This document shows positions 1 to 7,774 of a stretch of DNA of 64,000 nt, in pieces. Every line of letters begins with the position of its first letter. The first letter of the stretch is position 1. This DNA is from JBBTDV01 sp038042605 (GTDB lineage: Bacteria > Bdellovibrionota > UBA1018), in contig CAYHPW010000005.1 in NCBI GenBank assembly GCA_964358645.1, positions 23,945-87,944 of the forward strand, in the 5' to 3' direction. Position numbers and translations under genes: made by a program. Under the pieces are notes generated by a model. The model did no database searches. It saw nothing but the letters and a program-made list of their open reading frames with translations, and had not been told where the DNA came from.

Positions 1-209
1 ATTTTTCTGATATCAATATGTTTGGTTACTTCGCGGACAGTTTGAATGACTGTTGTCCATATCTCACTAGGGTCATGTTCAACCCACCCCGGTTTTGGGA
101 AATGCTGATCAAAATCAACGGTAGCCTCGGATACCCTGTTTAAGTTCGTATCCATCAGCAGTGAGGTGGTACCGGTTGTTCCTTGGTCAATAGCTAGAAT
201 ATATTCCAC
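1..209 (-). CDS. glpK: Glycerol kinase, N-terminal part (runs off the left edge)
   Basis: The complement reads from a GTG at 209 into an FGGY-family kinase N-terminus: residues about 4-13 give the phosphate-binding turn ILAIDQGTTGTTS, and about 30 residues later comes HFPKPGWVEHDP, both typical of GlpK. Known role: cytosolic ATP-dependent phosphorylation of glycerol to glycerol-3-phosphate. Only 69 codons are in the window. No in-frame ATG lies near the start, and GTG directly before EYILAIDQG matches the usual GlpK start position. It is divergent from the GYF_2 gene. An imperfect inverted repeat (222-230 with 253-260) lies just upstream in its leader. Xylulokinase is the main alternative, but the GWVEHDP stretch favours glycerol kinase. 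Confidence 0.85.
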   Translation of the reverse strand, partial: MEYILAIDQGTTGTTSLLMDTNLNRVSEATVDFDQHFPKPGWVEHDPSEIWTTVIQTVREVTKHIDIRK

Positions 210-362
210 AATTAACTGATACCTTTCGGCGGGCTTGCGATCAAGGGTTAGTGCCGAAGGTTGTTGCTAACCGGAGTATGTTCCTCCAGAATTCTTATTA
301 AGGCAGCATTTGATTAGCTGAGACATTTCACTTAAACTTTAGTCAACTTGGAAAATTATAAC

Positions 363-1850
363 ATGGATGGAATTGAAGAAAAAAAGTGGTTTCTTTATAT
401 GGCGGATCACCACGAGGGCCCGTTTTCACTCGAGGAGATTAAAGGCAAATTAAGTGAAGGCCGAGCCTCAACTTTAAGTTATGTTTGGAAGGAAGGTATG
501 CCTGATTGGCAAGTTATGTCAGATTTGACTGATTTTGAGGAAATCATCGCGTCAGTCACACCTCCGGAACCTGTTCTAATAGAGCCAGACGCAGCGCCAC
601 TGCTTGTGTCAAAACAAAAGGATAAAAAAGATATTGAATTCTGCATGCCTAATGAGCTGTTAGAGAATTTGGAAGGCTCTCAAGGGCGTTCAGCCGAGAA
701 ATCCGGGATAATTAGGCGATTGCTTCCTGTTGTGGGAATAGTCTTGGTGCTGGGCATAGCAGCGATGGTGTATTTTTCTGGTTTGGGTCATGGTCTTGGA
801 GAGAAACAAGGATTCATATTGAAAGTGATAGATGTATTTCCTCTCGCAGGTAAATGGATTTCTCCTATTCCAGCCATAAATGATGTCAGTCAGGAAGAAT
901 ATAACGCGCTTAGGGAAGCAGCACGCCTCAAAATAGATCAAGCTTCACCGCGGATCGGGATGGCTTTGTCAATGGCTAGTCCTGAAAAACCATTTTTCTA
1001 TTTATCCGCCAATTTGCCTGATGGCGCTATTTTTGATGTCAGCATTAACGGTGTTGAAGGGACAATGGCTGGCCAAGTTGCATTTTCCTGGAAGGGTAAA
1101 ATTATTCTGGCAGGACGGCTGGGAAAGTCTGAAGTGATAGCGCTTAATGATGGAAGACCTATACCACGTGGCGAATATTCATTATCCATAAAAGAGGCGG
1201 ATAACCAGCTCCCCGCAGTTTCAACCGTATTGGAAACACTTAAGCCCGAAGCTTCCAGTGTCATCGATACCAATATTGCCACTGGCGATGCGGCAGGTAA
1301 GATATTTATTGAAAAAACTTATTTTTTAGGCGGTGCTAAGGATGCTGAGTATGCCGCAAAATTAAAAGAATTTCATGAGTCCATGCGCGCCAAGGCAGCG
1401 CATGAGTTTGAAGAAATAAAGCAGTTTTTAGCCACCATTGAAAGCCAGCAAAACGAGTCAACCGTGGCATTCAATGATTTACGAAGGAAGGGTAATAAGG
1501 CCACTTTTGTGACAAAAGGCGCCTGGTTGAAATACCATGACAAATGGGAAGGGCTTGAAAACAAACTTAGAGAAGCTTTCCAACGCTGGACGCAAGACGT
1601 GCTGGAAAAAGAATATTTTTATGGAGTGCTTTATCTGATGCTACGTCAGGTCGGAGAGGCATTAGACAAACTTCACGATGTGCAACATTCATTTTTTACC
1701 AAACCGGTTGAACCGCAGGCTTTTGAGATTCAACTCGGTGAAGCATCGTCGCTAATGCAAAGCACTGTTATGGCGTTGAAAACAAAAATAGAACAAGCAG
1801 AGAAAATTCCTCCCACCACAACTGGGATGCCTAGAAAAGAGGGCCTATGA
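363..1850 (+). CDS. Membrane-anchored GYF_2-domain protein of unknown function
   Basis: 495 residues. Residues about 9-57 (WFLYMADHHEGPFSLEEI, then W/G/MPDW) form a GYF_2-type domain, a small module thought to bind peptides or proteins. One transmembrane helix lies at about 120-140, after a basic stretch. A large, mostly helical C-terminal region follows with charged segments, probably periplasmic. I chose ATG at 363 with GGAAA about 10 bases upstream; a TTG at 348 in the same frame would add five residues. The stop overlaps the next start as ATGA, so it is translationally coupled to the PilZ gene. GYF_2 plus a PilZ partner suggests a membrane sensor or scaffold in a c-di-GMP pathway, but no substrate can be named. 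Confidence 0.8.
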   Translation: MDGIEEKKWFLYMADHHEGPFSLEEIKGKLSEGRASTLSYVWKEGMPDWQVMSDLTDFEEIIASVTPPEPVLIEPDAAPLLVSKQKDKKDIEFCMPNELLENLEGSQGRSAEKSGIIRRLLPVVGIVLVLGIAAMVYFSGLGHGLGEKQGFILKVIDVFPLAGKWISPIPAINDVSQEEYNALREAARLKIDQASPRIGMALSMASPEKPFFYLSANLPDGAIFDVSINGVEGTMAGQVAFSWKGKIILAGRLGKSEVIALNDGRPIPRGEYSLSIKEADNQLPAVSTVLETLKPEASSVIDTNIATGDAAGKIFIEKTYFLGGAKDAEYAAKLKEFHESMRAKAAHEFEEIKQFLATIESQQNESTVAFNDLRRKGNKATFVTKGAWLKYHDKWEGLENKLREAFQRWTQDVLEKEYFYGVLYLMLRQVGEALDKLHDVQHSFFTKPVEPQAFEIQLGEASSLMQSTVMALKTKIEQAEKIPPTTTGMPRKEGL

Positions 1851-2260
1851 GCCAACCCGTAAAAACAATGGCTGAGCGCCGCCTCGCAAAGCGAAGACCA
1901 ATACTAGAAACCTTTTCGATTTTTGTGGTAGTGCCAAAAAAAGGCGTGCACAGATTGAAGCTTGGCGATCTGAGTGAGATAGGGATCGGCTTTGACTTGG
2001 ATATAGAAGGAGAACCGCAGGCTGGTTTCCCCATGGCTAGTGGCGGTGAAATCGGTTTGCGCCTTTACCTGAATCAATCACTTTATCTGCCTCTTGTTGT
2101 TAAAGTCGTGCGGGTTGAGAAGCGCGAGGGATTCCGCCGTGTTGGAGCGACTTTTTCTGACGCCGGAGGCAAGGTGCATAACGCGCTCGTTTCGTTTTTA
2201 CACATGCTTGACGATGTTATTGATGTCGCAAAAATTGAAACGCAGCCGGCCAAGATATAG
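1847..2260 (+). CDS. PilZ-domain protein, probable c-di-GMP receptor
   Basis: 137 residues, essentially one PilZ domain. Both c-di-GMP contact motifs are visible: RxxxR (R12, R16 in RRLAKR) and [D/N]xSxxG (D41-L-S43-E-I-G46), followed by the usual beta strands ending in RRVGATFSD. PilZ proteins bind cyclic di-GMP and change partner activity in motility, adhesion or exopolysaccharide control. The start ATG overlaps the upstream stop by four bases. Together with the GYF_2 membrane protein it may form an effector pair. Intact motifs make binding likely; the downstream output is unknown. Confidence 0.85.
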   Translation: MSQPVKTMAERRLAKRRPILETFSIFVVVPKKGVHRLKLGDLSEIGIGFDLDIEGEPQAGFPMASGGEIGLRLYLNQSLYLPLVVKVVRVEKREGFRRVGATFSDAGGKVHNALVSFLHMLDDVIDVAKIETQPAKI

Positions 2261-2326
2261 GAAAAATCTGCTTATTTAGGGCCTCTCTCTTGCTTCCGAT
2301 AAAGTCCTTAGCAGGAGGGCTTAAAA

Positions 2327-2812
2327 ATGTCGGAAGAGAGCGGGCGCGCAGGCCAATCAACGGAGTTAAAACAAGTAATTGACTTCAATGAAGCCCGTGC
2401 GCAGAAACTTGCAGAAAAAAGACGGAAAACTGAGCGTATTTTCTTCAAGCACCTTTTAAATGTTTATTCGGTGGTTGGTAAGTCGACCATGTATCCTATA
2501 GAGCTTATTGAAGTGAGCGAAGAAGGGTGTTCGTTTCAAGTTCCGTTCGAACCGAAGCATCCATGGCCGACCGACTTAGCAGATATCCCTCTAAGACTTT
2601 ATTTCAGTCAGGACACTTATCTTGAGATCATGGTTAAAATACAAAACTCAAAGCCATTCATTGACCGCAATGGAAGGTCCATCAGATTTGGTTGTTTGGT
2701 GGATAAAACGGTTGCTTCTTATGCAGCATACAGACAGTTTGTATTTTTTCTAAAGTCGTATGCTGAACACGCACGTAAAGACTTAGGCGACGTTACGGTA
2801 TTTTACATTTAA
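2327..2812 (+). CDS. PilZ-like protein with a changed ligand motif
   Basis: 161 residues, same general build as the preceding gene: a charged N-terminal helix with RxxxR (R33 to R37 in RRKTER), then EVSEEGCSF (62-70), where a glutamate replaces the usual D/N of [D/N]xSxxG, then beta strands ending IRFGCLVD and a C-terminal helix. A strong AGGAGG lies about 8 bases before the ATG. It sits 66 bases downstream of the first PilZ gene and is probably in the same transcript. The substitution could weaken or abolish cyclic di-GMP binding. Alternatively this is a degenerate paralogue that pairs with the first. The family call is by motif and fold pattern only. Confidence 0.7.
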   Translation: MSEESGRAGQSTELKQVIDFNEARAQKLAEKRRKTERIFFKHLLNVYSVVGKSTMYPIELIEVSEEGCSFQVPFEPKHPWPTDLADIPLRLYFSQDTYLEIMVKIQNSKPFIDRNGRSIRFGCLVDKTVASYAAYRQFVFFLKSYAEHARKDLGDVTVFYI

Positions 2813-2939
2813 TCCCGGCTCGCTGGAGATCCCATCTTTTATTTTTGAGGTATTTTTAAGGTATTTAAAGGTCTTTTTAAGGCTGTCCGCTGTTAATGCC
2901 TGCGATAAGTTAAAACAATGGCGGCTGTATTTTTAAAAC

Positions 2940-3152
2940 TCAGGAGGTTCCTGTTATCTTGAAAATTTTACCTTTGATGGCGGATGAAACTTTGGTGCTT
3001 ATCCCGTTTTCAGGAAGTGAGCCCACAAAAACATCTTCACCGATCAAAGAGAACACGAACCAGCGATTACCCATTTTTTGATAAAGGACCTCAATAGTAT
3101 CGTTTACTGCTGGTCCAAGCTTGGTTTCATTCTGTGGCAGTTTTGTATCCAT
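2940..3152 (-). CDS. Small conserved-looking protein, function unknown
   Basis: 70 residues, ATG start, no signal peptide or membrane helix. The middle (EVLYQKMGNRWFVFSLIGEDVFVG) alternates hydrophobic and charged residues as in a small beta-rich fold, and composition is normal for coding sequence. It lies 50 bases upstream of the diguanylate cyclase on the other side of its stop, so it is downstream of that gene in the same orientation and may be its operon partner. I do not recognise a family. Short length keeps the confidence moderate. Confidence 0.55.
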   Translation of the reverse strand: MDTKLPQNETKLGPAVNDTIEVLYQKMGNRWFVFSLIGEDVFVGSLPENGISTKVSSAIKGKIFKITGTS

Positions 3153-3202
3153 GTAGACATATTCGGAGTGTTCGACTTATATCTTTATATGGGCAAATAA
3201 TG

Positions 3203-4183
3203 CTAGGTTTTGATGGAGTCGTATGCGGTGACTTTATTGCGCCCAGATTGTTTGGAATAATATAGGGCCTTATCAGCAGCTTCTAGTACTCCTTCTGGGG
3301 TTTCCGCATCTTTTGGGTAGCCAGCGATGCCTATGCTTAATGAAACTCTTCCGAGGGGCTGGTACTCGCTGAATGGAAATTTACGTTCCGCTATGACGTA
3401 GCGTATGCGTTCTGCGAGCGAAAAAGCCTCTTTTGCCGATGTTTCAGGGCACAGAATTACGAATTCTTCACCGCCGTATCTTGCTGCGAGGTCGGTGTCG
3501 CGGCAATTTGTAGCTATAATATTTGAAATTTGCCTCAATAGGCCATCCCCTGCGGGATGCCCATTTCGATCGTTGTAATGCTTGAAGTTGTCCGCATCAA
3601 AGAAAATCACGGAATATTCGCTGTTGTAGCGGGCCGCGCGAGCATGTTCAGCTTGTATGTGTCCTTTAAAATGCCTGAAATTAAAAAGCTTTGTGAGTTC
3701 ATCCGTAGTGGAAAGCGCTTCTAGTTTCTTATTTAGGATTTCTAGTTCTGCTATGTAACCACGGATTCTTTCCTGCGTTTCGCGTTCCTGGGTGATATCC
3801 CGCAAAATAGCCTGTATTGCTTCGTTGCCGTCGCTTAGTTTCATCATGCATGCAACGACTCGCACATAGATATTTCTTCCATCAGGGCATTGCCATTGTG
3901 TTTCGTATTCACGCGGATAATAGCGTCGTTTGGCTATCCGCATGCTTTTTTCAAATTCAGGCCCTTGTTCCTTGATCACCCATGTAAAGATTGAGGAACC
4001 CAAAATAGAGTCCTTGGGAATCCCTAGCAGTCTTTCGGCGGAATCATTTGCATCAAGGATAGTCATGGATTCAGGATTTATCAGCACTACTGTGTCAAGC
4101 ATGCGCTCAAAAAGATCAGCATAATTTGCCAGCGTGGAAAGTCTGGTTATCTCTTCTGTGCGCGGTGATTCGCCTTCACTCAT
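3203..4183 (-). CDS. PAS-GGDEF diguanylate cyclase
   Basis: 326 residues. A PAS/PAC sensor occupies about 20-138 (ILDANDSAERLLG, then ILRDITQERE), a coiled linker 139-157, and a GGDEF domain 158-320. The active-site motif is intact as GGEEF (237-241), with the metal-binding FFDADNFK (194-201) and DELTKLFNFR before it. An RxxD inhibitory site (R228, D231) sits exactly five residues before GGEEF, so product feedback is expected. It makes cyclic di-GMP from two GTP in the cytosol, with PAS supplying signal input. No membrane helix is seen. It converges on the two PilZ genes, giving synthesis and reception side by side. Confidence 0.93.
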   Translation of the reverse strand: MSEGESPRTEEITRLSTLANYADLFERMLDTVVLINPESMTILDANDSAERLLGIPKDSILGSSIFTWVIKEQGPEFEKSMRIAKRRYYPREYETQWQCPDGRNIYVRVVACMMKLSDGNEAIQAILRDITQERETQERIRGYIAELEILNKKLEALSTTDELTKLFNFRHFKGHIQAEHARAARYNSEYSVIFFDADNFKHYNDRNGHPAGDGLLRQISNIIATNCRDTDLAARYGGEEFVILCPETSAKEAFSLAERIRYVIAERKFPFSEYQPLGRVSLSIGIAGYPKDAETPEGVLEAADKALYYSKQSGRNKVTAYDSIKT

Positions 4184-4214
4184 TCACTATCTTTTCGGCG
4201 CGAAATGGCTTAGC

Positions 4215-4244
4215 TTGAATTTTTACCAATGGATCTGCTATAGT
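4215..4244 (+). promoter_or_regulatory. Probable sigma-70 promoter of tRNA-Ser
   Basis: TTGAAT at 4215-4220 and TATAGT at 4239-4244 are separated by 18 bases, with an upstream TG (extended -10, TGCTATAGT). A start near 4251 would be four bases before the tRNA. Position and motif quality together make this a reasonable call. Confidence 0.5.
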
Positions 4245-4254
4245 TTTTCTTTAT

Positions 4255-4342
4255 GGAGAGATGGCCGAGTTGGTCGAAGGCACTCCCTTGCTAAGGGAGC
4301 AGTGGGTAAAACCGCTCGTGAGTTCGAATCTCACTCTCTCCG
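4255..4342 (+). tRNA. tRNA-Ser, anticodon GCT
   Basis: Cloverleaf read by hand: acceptor GGAGAGA (4255-4261) pairs with TCTCTCC (4335-4341), discriminator G 4342. The anticodon arm CTCCC/GGGAG has loop TTGCTAA and anticodon GCT at 4290-4292. A long variable arm typical of class II serine tRNAs follows, then T-arm GTGAG/CTCAC with TTCGAAT loop. It decodes AGC/AGU. CCA is not encoded. It is followed directly by an AT-rich surface-modification cassette. Confidence 0.95.
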
Positions 4343-4462
4343 TACGTATAAAACTTCCAGGATCTTCACCATTAACAGGGGCAGGGATCTGTGCAGAAAG
4401 TGCTACCTTATTGACCTATAAGTAAAAACGTCACATGATTATAAAATATGTGCCAAGTAACC

Positions 4463-4492
4463 TTGACGCACATTGTTTCTAAAAAATGATAA
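4463..4492 (+). promoter_or_regulatory. Possible promoter of the methyltransferase/MBOAT cassette
   Basis: TTGACG (4463-4468) and TGATAA (4487-4492) with an 18-base spacer. The predicted start falls near 4499, so the mRNA would have almost no leader before the ATG at 4502, which also lacks a Shine-Dalgarno sequence. The -10 match is weak. Confidence 0.3.
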
Positions 4493-4501
4493 GATTCACA
4501 T

Positions 4502-5374
4502 ATGCAATCAAAAATTATCCCCCCGACTGAAGTCGTAACAAATTTCAAGGGAGCATTTTTAGAAGTATGTTACCGTGGATATTCAGCTCTTGGTAGAACC
4601 CCACATAAAGTATCTGATCAGGCCAGGAAGTGGCATTACGAACCAAGCTATCCTCCGTGTTACTATGCACAAGCCCGGTACCGTTTTTTAAAAACACTGG
4701 CTATTGCTAAAAGTATGCACTTCAAAAGTGTTTTAGAAGTGGCAGCTGGCGGAGGCTTTAATGGTATTTGCCTGCATGAACCCGGCAGGCGCACTGTCCT
4801 TAACGACATGCGTTTTCTAGATGAAGAGATTAAAGCTTGGCCCAACAGCGAGGACATAGAAATAATTATTGGCAATCTATTAGAATTGGATCCAAAAAAA
4901 ATAGGACACTTTGATTTAGTGATGGCATGCGAAGTTATTGAACACGTGGCACACGGTGACGAATTAATCGAGCACCTTAGAAAATTTTTAAATCCTGCCG
5001 GAAAACTATTAATAACAACCCCCAACGGAGCTTACTTTAGATCTAAACTATCAACTTATTCGGAAGTGAGCAATTTTTCAGAGCTTGAGAAACGCCAGTT
5101 TAAACCAGACGCTGATGGGCACCTTTATCTATACACGCCTGAGGAAATTACGGAGCTTCTTAAAAAGACAGGTTTTCATGACATACAAGTAGACCTATCA
5201 ATCACACCATGGCTTTCTGGGCATATGGGAATGCGATTACTGCCGTCTTCTAGATCTCTGACGTCGTTTTATTTTAAGTTAGACAAACTTTCTATGAAAC
5301 TAGGGTTTTCGGTTCAGCGCAAATTATGCACACAAATGATAATAGTGGCCAGCCAGACAAAAGGTTGTAGATGA
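4502..5374 (+). CDS. Class I SAM-dependent methyltransferase
   Basis: 290 residues. SAM-binding motif I is VLEVAAGGGFNG (77-88), the acidic residue ending strand beta2 lies at LNDM (100-103), and the UbiG-like FDLVMACEVIEHV is at 137-149, followed by KLLITTPNGAYF. This is a methyltransferase_11/23-type fold acting in the cytosol. The target is not readable, but the following MBOAT and SGNH genes imply a sugar, lipid or polysaccharide substrate. It overlaps the MBOAT start by four bases (ATGA). No Shine-Dalgarno lies before the ATG. Base composition is more AT-rich than the core genes. Confidence 0.85.
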   Translation: MQSKIIPPTEVVTNFKGAFLEVCYRGYSALGRTPHKVSDQARKWHYEPSYPPCYYAQARYRFLKTLAIAKSMHFKSVLEVAAGGGFNGICLHEPGRRTVLNDMRFLDEEIKAWPNSEDIEIIIGNLLELDPKKIGHFDLVMACEVIEHVAHGDELIEHLRKFLNPAGKLLITTPNGAYFRSKLSTYSEVSNFSELEKRQFKPDADGHLYLYTPEEITELLKKTGFHDIQVDLSITPWLSGHMGMRLLPSSRSLTSFYFKLDKLSMKLGFSVQRKLCTQMIIVASQTKGCR

Positions 5375-6555
5375 TTTTCAATGAGGTGGGTTACTACTGT
5401 TTTTTCCTTTTACCCTCCATCCTCTTATTCCACTTAAGCAAATATTCATTAAGGCCATGGATTATAACCATTACTGGCGTACTTTTTTTTATATATTTTG
5501 GAGGGATTCATTTTGGTGGATTGTTCGGATCTTTAGCAGTCATTATCCTGCTGTGGGAGATGTTGACTTCGCGTTTTTATAAACCCAAGTCGCTATGGAG
5601 TATTTTTGGTGTTGTGCAGGCGATTATAGTTCTTTGTTACTTTAAATATTCAGGTTTTTTCATAACAATATATAACGATCTCTTAAACGTATTTAAATTA
5701 AGTGACACCCAAAGATTTTCAAACCCAATCCTGCCTTTAGGGATAAGTTTTTTTACGTTTGAATTCATACATTTTGCAAGTGACCGTTATAAAGGCAAGA
5801 TAGGGAAAACCACATTAGGTGAGTATGGTGCTTTTATCTTTTTTTTCCCAACCATGGTAGCGGGACCGATTAAACGGTTCGAGGAATTTATACCTAAGCT
5901 AAGATGCGCATGCGTAAACCTAAAACTTATCAACCGTGGCATAACTCGCATCCTGGTGGGGTTGGCAAAAAAGCATGCATTAGCTGATACATTTGGACTT
6001 ATTTCAAACAGCCTCAATACCGATGCTCTGTATCAGGCTGATGGTATTACAATAATTTTTTGGATATTTGCCTATGGGATGAAGATTTATTTTGATTTTT
6101 CCGGTTATTCTGACATAGCGATCGGTAGCGCGTATCTTTTTGGTATCCCTGTTCCAGAAAACTTTAACTGGCCATATTTAAGCCGAAATATTGCTGAATT
6201 CTGGCGCAGGTGGCACATCTCGCTGGGTAGATGGATTTTTGATTATGTTTATGTAGCAGTCGGTGGTTCACTGAGATCACCTATCAGAACGGGTTTCAAT
6301 CTTATAATGGCCTTCGCTGTGTCTGGTATTTGGCATGGAGCCGCGTATAATTTTATAGCATGGGGTTTGTGGCATGGGATCATGATGGTTATTTATCGTT
6401 TCTGGAGTTACATTTCATTGCGGTTAAACGTGCGGTTACCAGCACCTGTAAGCATAATGATTACATTTATTGGTGTTAATCTTGGCTGGGGCTTGTTCTG
6501 TATGGACATTAAACGAGCTGTTTTCTCATTTTCTAAGATATTAGCTATATTATGA
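5371..6555 (+). CDS. MBOAT-family membrane O-acyltransferase (AlgI/DltB-like), main part
   Basis: 394 residues with about ten hydrophobic helices. Family marks are FFFPTMVAGPIKRF (157-170), FDFSGYSDIA (241-250), EFWRRWHISLGRW (276-288) and the catalytic-type histidine H322 in GIWHGAAYNF. Relatives move acyl groups across the inner membrane to acetylate alginate, cell-wall or capsule polymers. AlgI-type proteins usually run about 70 residues further and end in a last helix plus FIYFQF. Here that end lies in the next, overlapping frame (6552-6734). This copy is therefore either split or frameshifted. It is coupled to the methyltransferase upstream and the SGNH hydrolase downstream. Confidence 0.9.
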   Translation: MIFNEVGYYCFFLLPSILLFHLSKYSLRPWIITITGVLFFIYFGGIHFGGLFGSLAVIILLWEMLTSRFYKPKSLWSIFGVVQAIIVLCYFKYSGFFITIYNDLLNVFKLSDTQRFSNPILPLGISFFTFEFIHFASDRYKGKIGKTTLGEYGAFIFFFPTMVAGPIKRFEEFIPKLRCACVNLKLINRGITRILVGLAKKHALADTFGLISNSLNTDALYQADGITIIFWIFAYGMKIYFDFSGYSDIAIGSAYLFGIPVPENFNWPYLSRNIAEFWRRWHISLGRWIFDYVYVAVGGSLRSPIRTGFNLIMAFAVSGIWHGAAYNFIAWGLWHGIMMVIYRFWSYISLRLNVRLPAPVSIMITFIGVNLGWGLFCMDIKRAVFSFSKILAIL

Positions 6556-6734
6556 AAAGACTGAATAAACTTAAAACGACTTTAGAAATAATGAATGGCG
6601 CCGAAGACTTCCCGCAACGCTACGAGAAATACATATGGATACCCATTATTAGAGGGATATATTGGACGGTACTTATTTTTATAGTCCTGGCATTTATAGG
6701 CAGGAGCACAAAATTTATATACATTGACTTCTGA
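6552..6734 (+). CDS. C-terminal fragment of the MBOAT protein in a separate frame
   Basis: 60 residues: a hydrophilic segment, one membrane helix (about 34-50) and the end GRSTKFIYIDF, which closely resembles the FIYFQF-type terminus of AlgI-like MBOAT proteins. The ATG overlaps the preceding stop (ATGA), and its own stop overlaps the next ATG (TGATG). It may be made as a separate subunit by translational coupling, or the two pieces may be one gene with a frameshift, real or from assembly. No other small MBOAT partner I know ends this way, so fragment is the better reading. Confidence 0.7.
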   Translation: MKRLNKLKTTLEIMNGAEDFPQRYEKYIWIPIIRGIYWTVLIFIVLAFIGRSTKFIYIDF

Positions 6735-7765
6735 TGCGACAAGAAACACGACACCTTATCATTAGTTTTGTTATTTTTCTGTCTGGTATAATCTTTTTAG
6801 AAAGATGTCTGGCATGGAAGATACCACTTCACTTCATTCCAACTGTTAAAATGCACAAAGCGTTGGAATATGGCGATAATTGTATAGTATTTAGCGGTGA
6901 TTCCAGGATGGCGTCCGGTCTGGATCTATCTATAATGAAGAATACGCTAAATAGTCATAATAATTCTACATGTCTTATTGATCTATCTATCGGCGGAGTA
7001 AACCTTACCGGACAGGTTGTAGCCCTTCGTGAATACTTGAGACATGGCAGAAAACCAAAACTGATCGTGCTTGGTATATCAATCGATAATTTATTATCGG
7101 ATGATATGCATGTCGATGAATCCTCATTCGTTGGCAGCCGTGCCATTATACTGCTATGGTCGCACTTAAAAGATGTTTACATTCACTATCCAAATTTCCC
7201 TAAAGAAGGCCGGATAAATGGCATTAAATTCCTTATTATGAGAACTAATGCATTAACAACTTTTGGTTCAATAATATGGCTTAAAATCCAAAGATTCCAA
7301 AATTACATCACCGGGAAGTCGACGGGTGAGACCAACCGTTTTGGTGCGGTTGAAGATATGAAATTGCTGGCTAATGATTTTTTTATCCAGTTACAACGTT
7401 TGATCAGTACTCAAAAACTTGGGCATGATACATGGAGTGAACACAGGTGGTATTCACTACTCAAACAACTCCTTGTAGAGCGAGACATACCACTGGCATT
7501 AGTTGAAGTTCCAATATTCCCTCCGTATGCAAGTCAAATTGAAGCCATATCGCAATCTTCAGCAATTAAGGATTGGATTGCGCGACGCCTGCCAAAATGC
7601 CGACTAGCTGAACCAAAATGTATAGAAAGCACTTTGATCAATCTAAATTCCGTTCCAGGCATTAATGCTGCTTTTTTTCCAGACAAAATACACTTGTCCA
7701 CCGACGGGGCAAAAATCTTCTCAAAGCATTTGGGAGAAAAATTGTCTCTGATACTGCAAAAATAA
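6734..7765 (+). CDS. SGNH/GDSL-like hydrolase, MBOAT partner (AlgJ/AlgX type)
   Basis: 343 residues. An N-terminal membrane anchor (about 7-24) leaves the rest on the outer face of the membrane. Block I is FSGDSRM with candidate nucleophile S57; the C-terminal PDKIHLS supplies Asp317 and His320, completing a Ser-Asp-His triad; SIGGVN gives the block II glycine. Proteins like this accept or hydrolyse acyl groups passed by an MBOAT protein and place them on a surface polymer. The ATG overlaps the upstream stop by one base. The triad is read from motif position, not alignment. Confidence 0.78.
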   Translation: MRQETRHLIISFVIFLSGIIFLERCLAWKIPLHFIPTVKMHKALEYGDNCIVFSGDSRMASGLDLSIMKNTLNSHNNSTCLIDLSIGGVNLTGQVVALREYLRHGRKPKLIVLGISIDNLLSDDMHVDESSFVGSRAIILLWSHLKDVYIHYPNFPKEGRINGIKFLIMRTNALTTFGSIIWLKIQRFQNYITGKSTGETNRFGAVEDMKLLANDFFIQLQRLISTQKLGHDTWSEHRWYSLLKQLLVERDIPLALVEVPIFPPYASQIEAISQSSAIKDWIARRLPKCRLAEPKCIESTLINLNSVPGINAAFFPDKIHLSTDGAKIFSKHLGEKLSLILQK

Positions 7766-7774
7766 CGGCACAGT

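Noticed and set aside
4343..7774. Attachment-site duplicate of the tRNA-Ser 3' end
   Set aside because: I did not find a second copy of the last 15-20 tRNA bases downstream to 7774 by eye.
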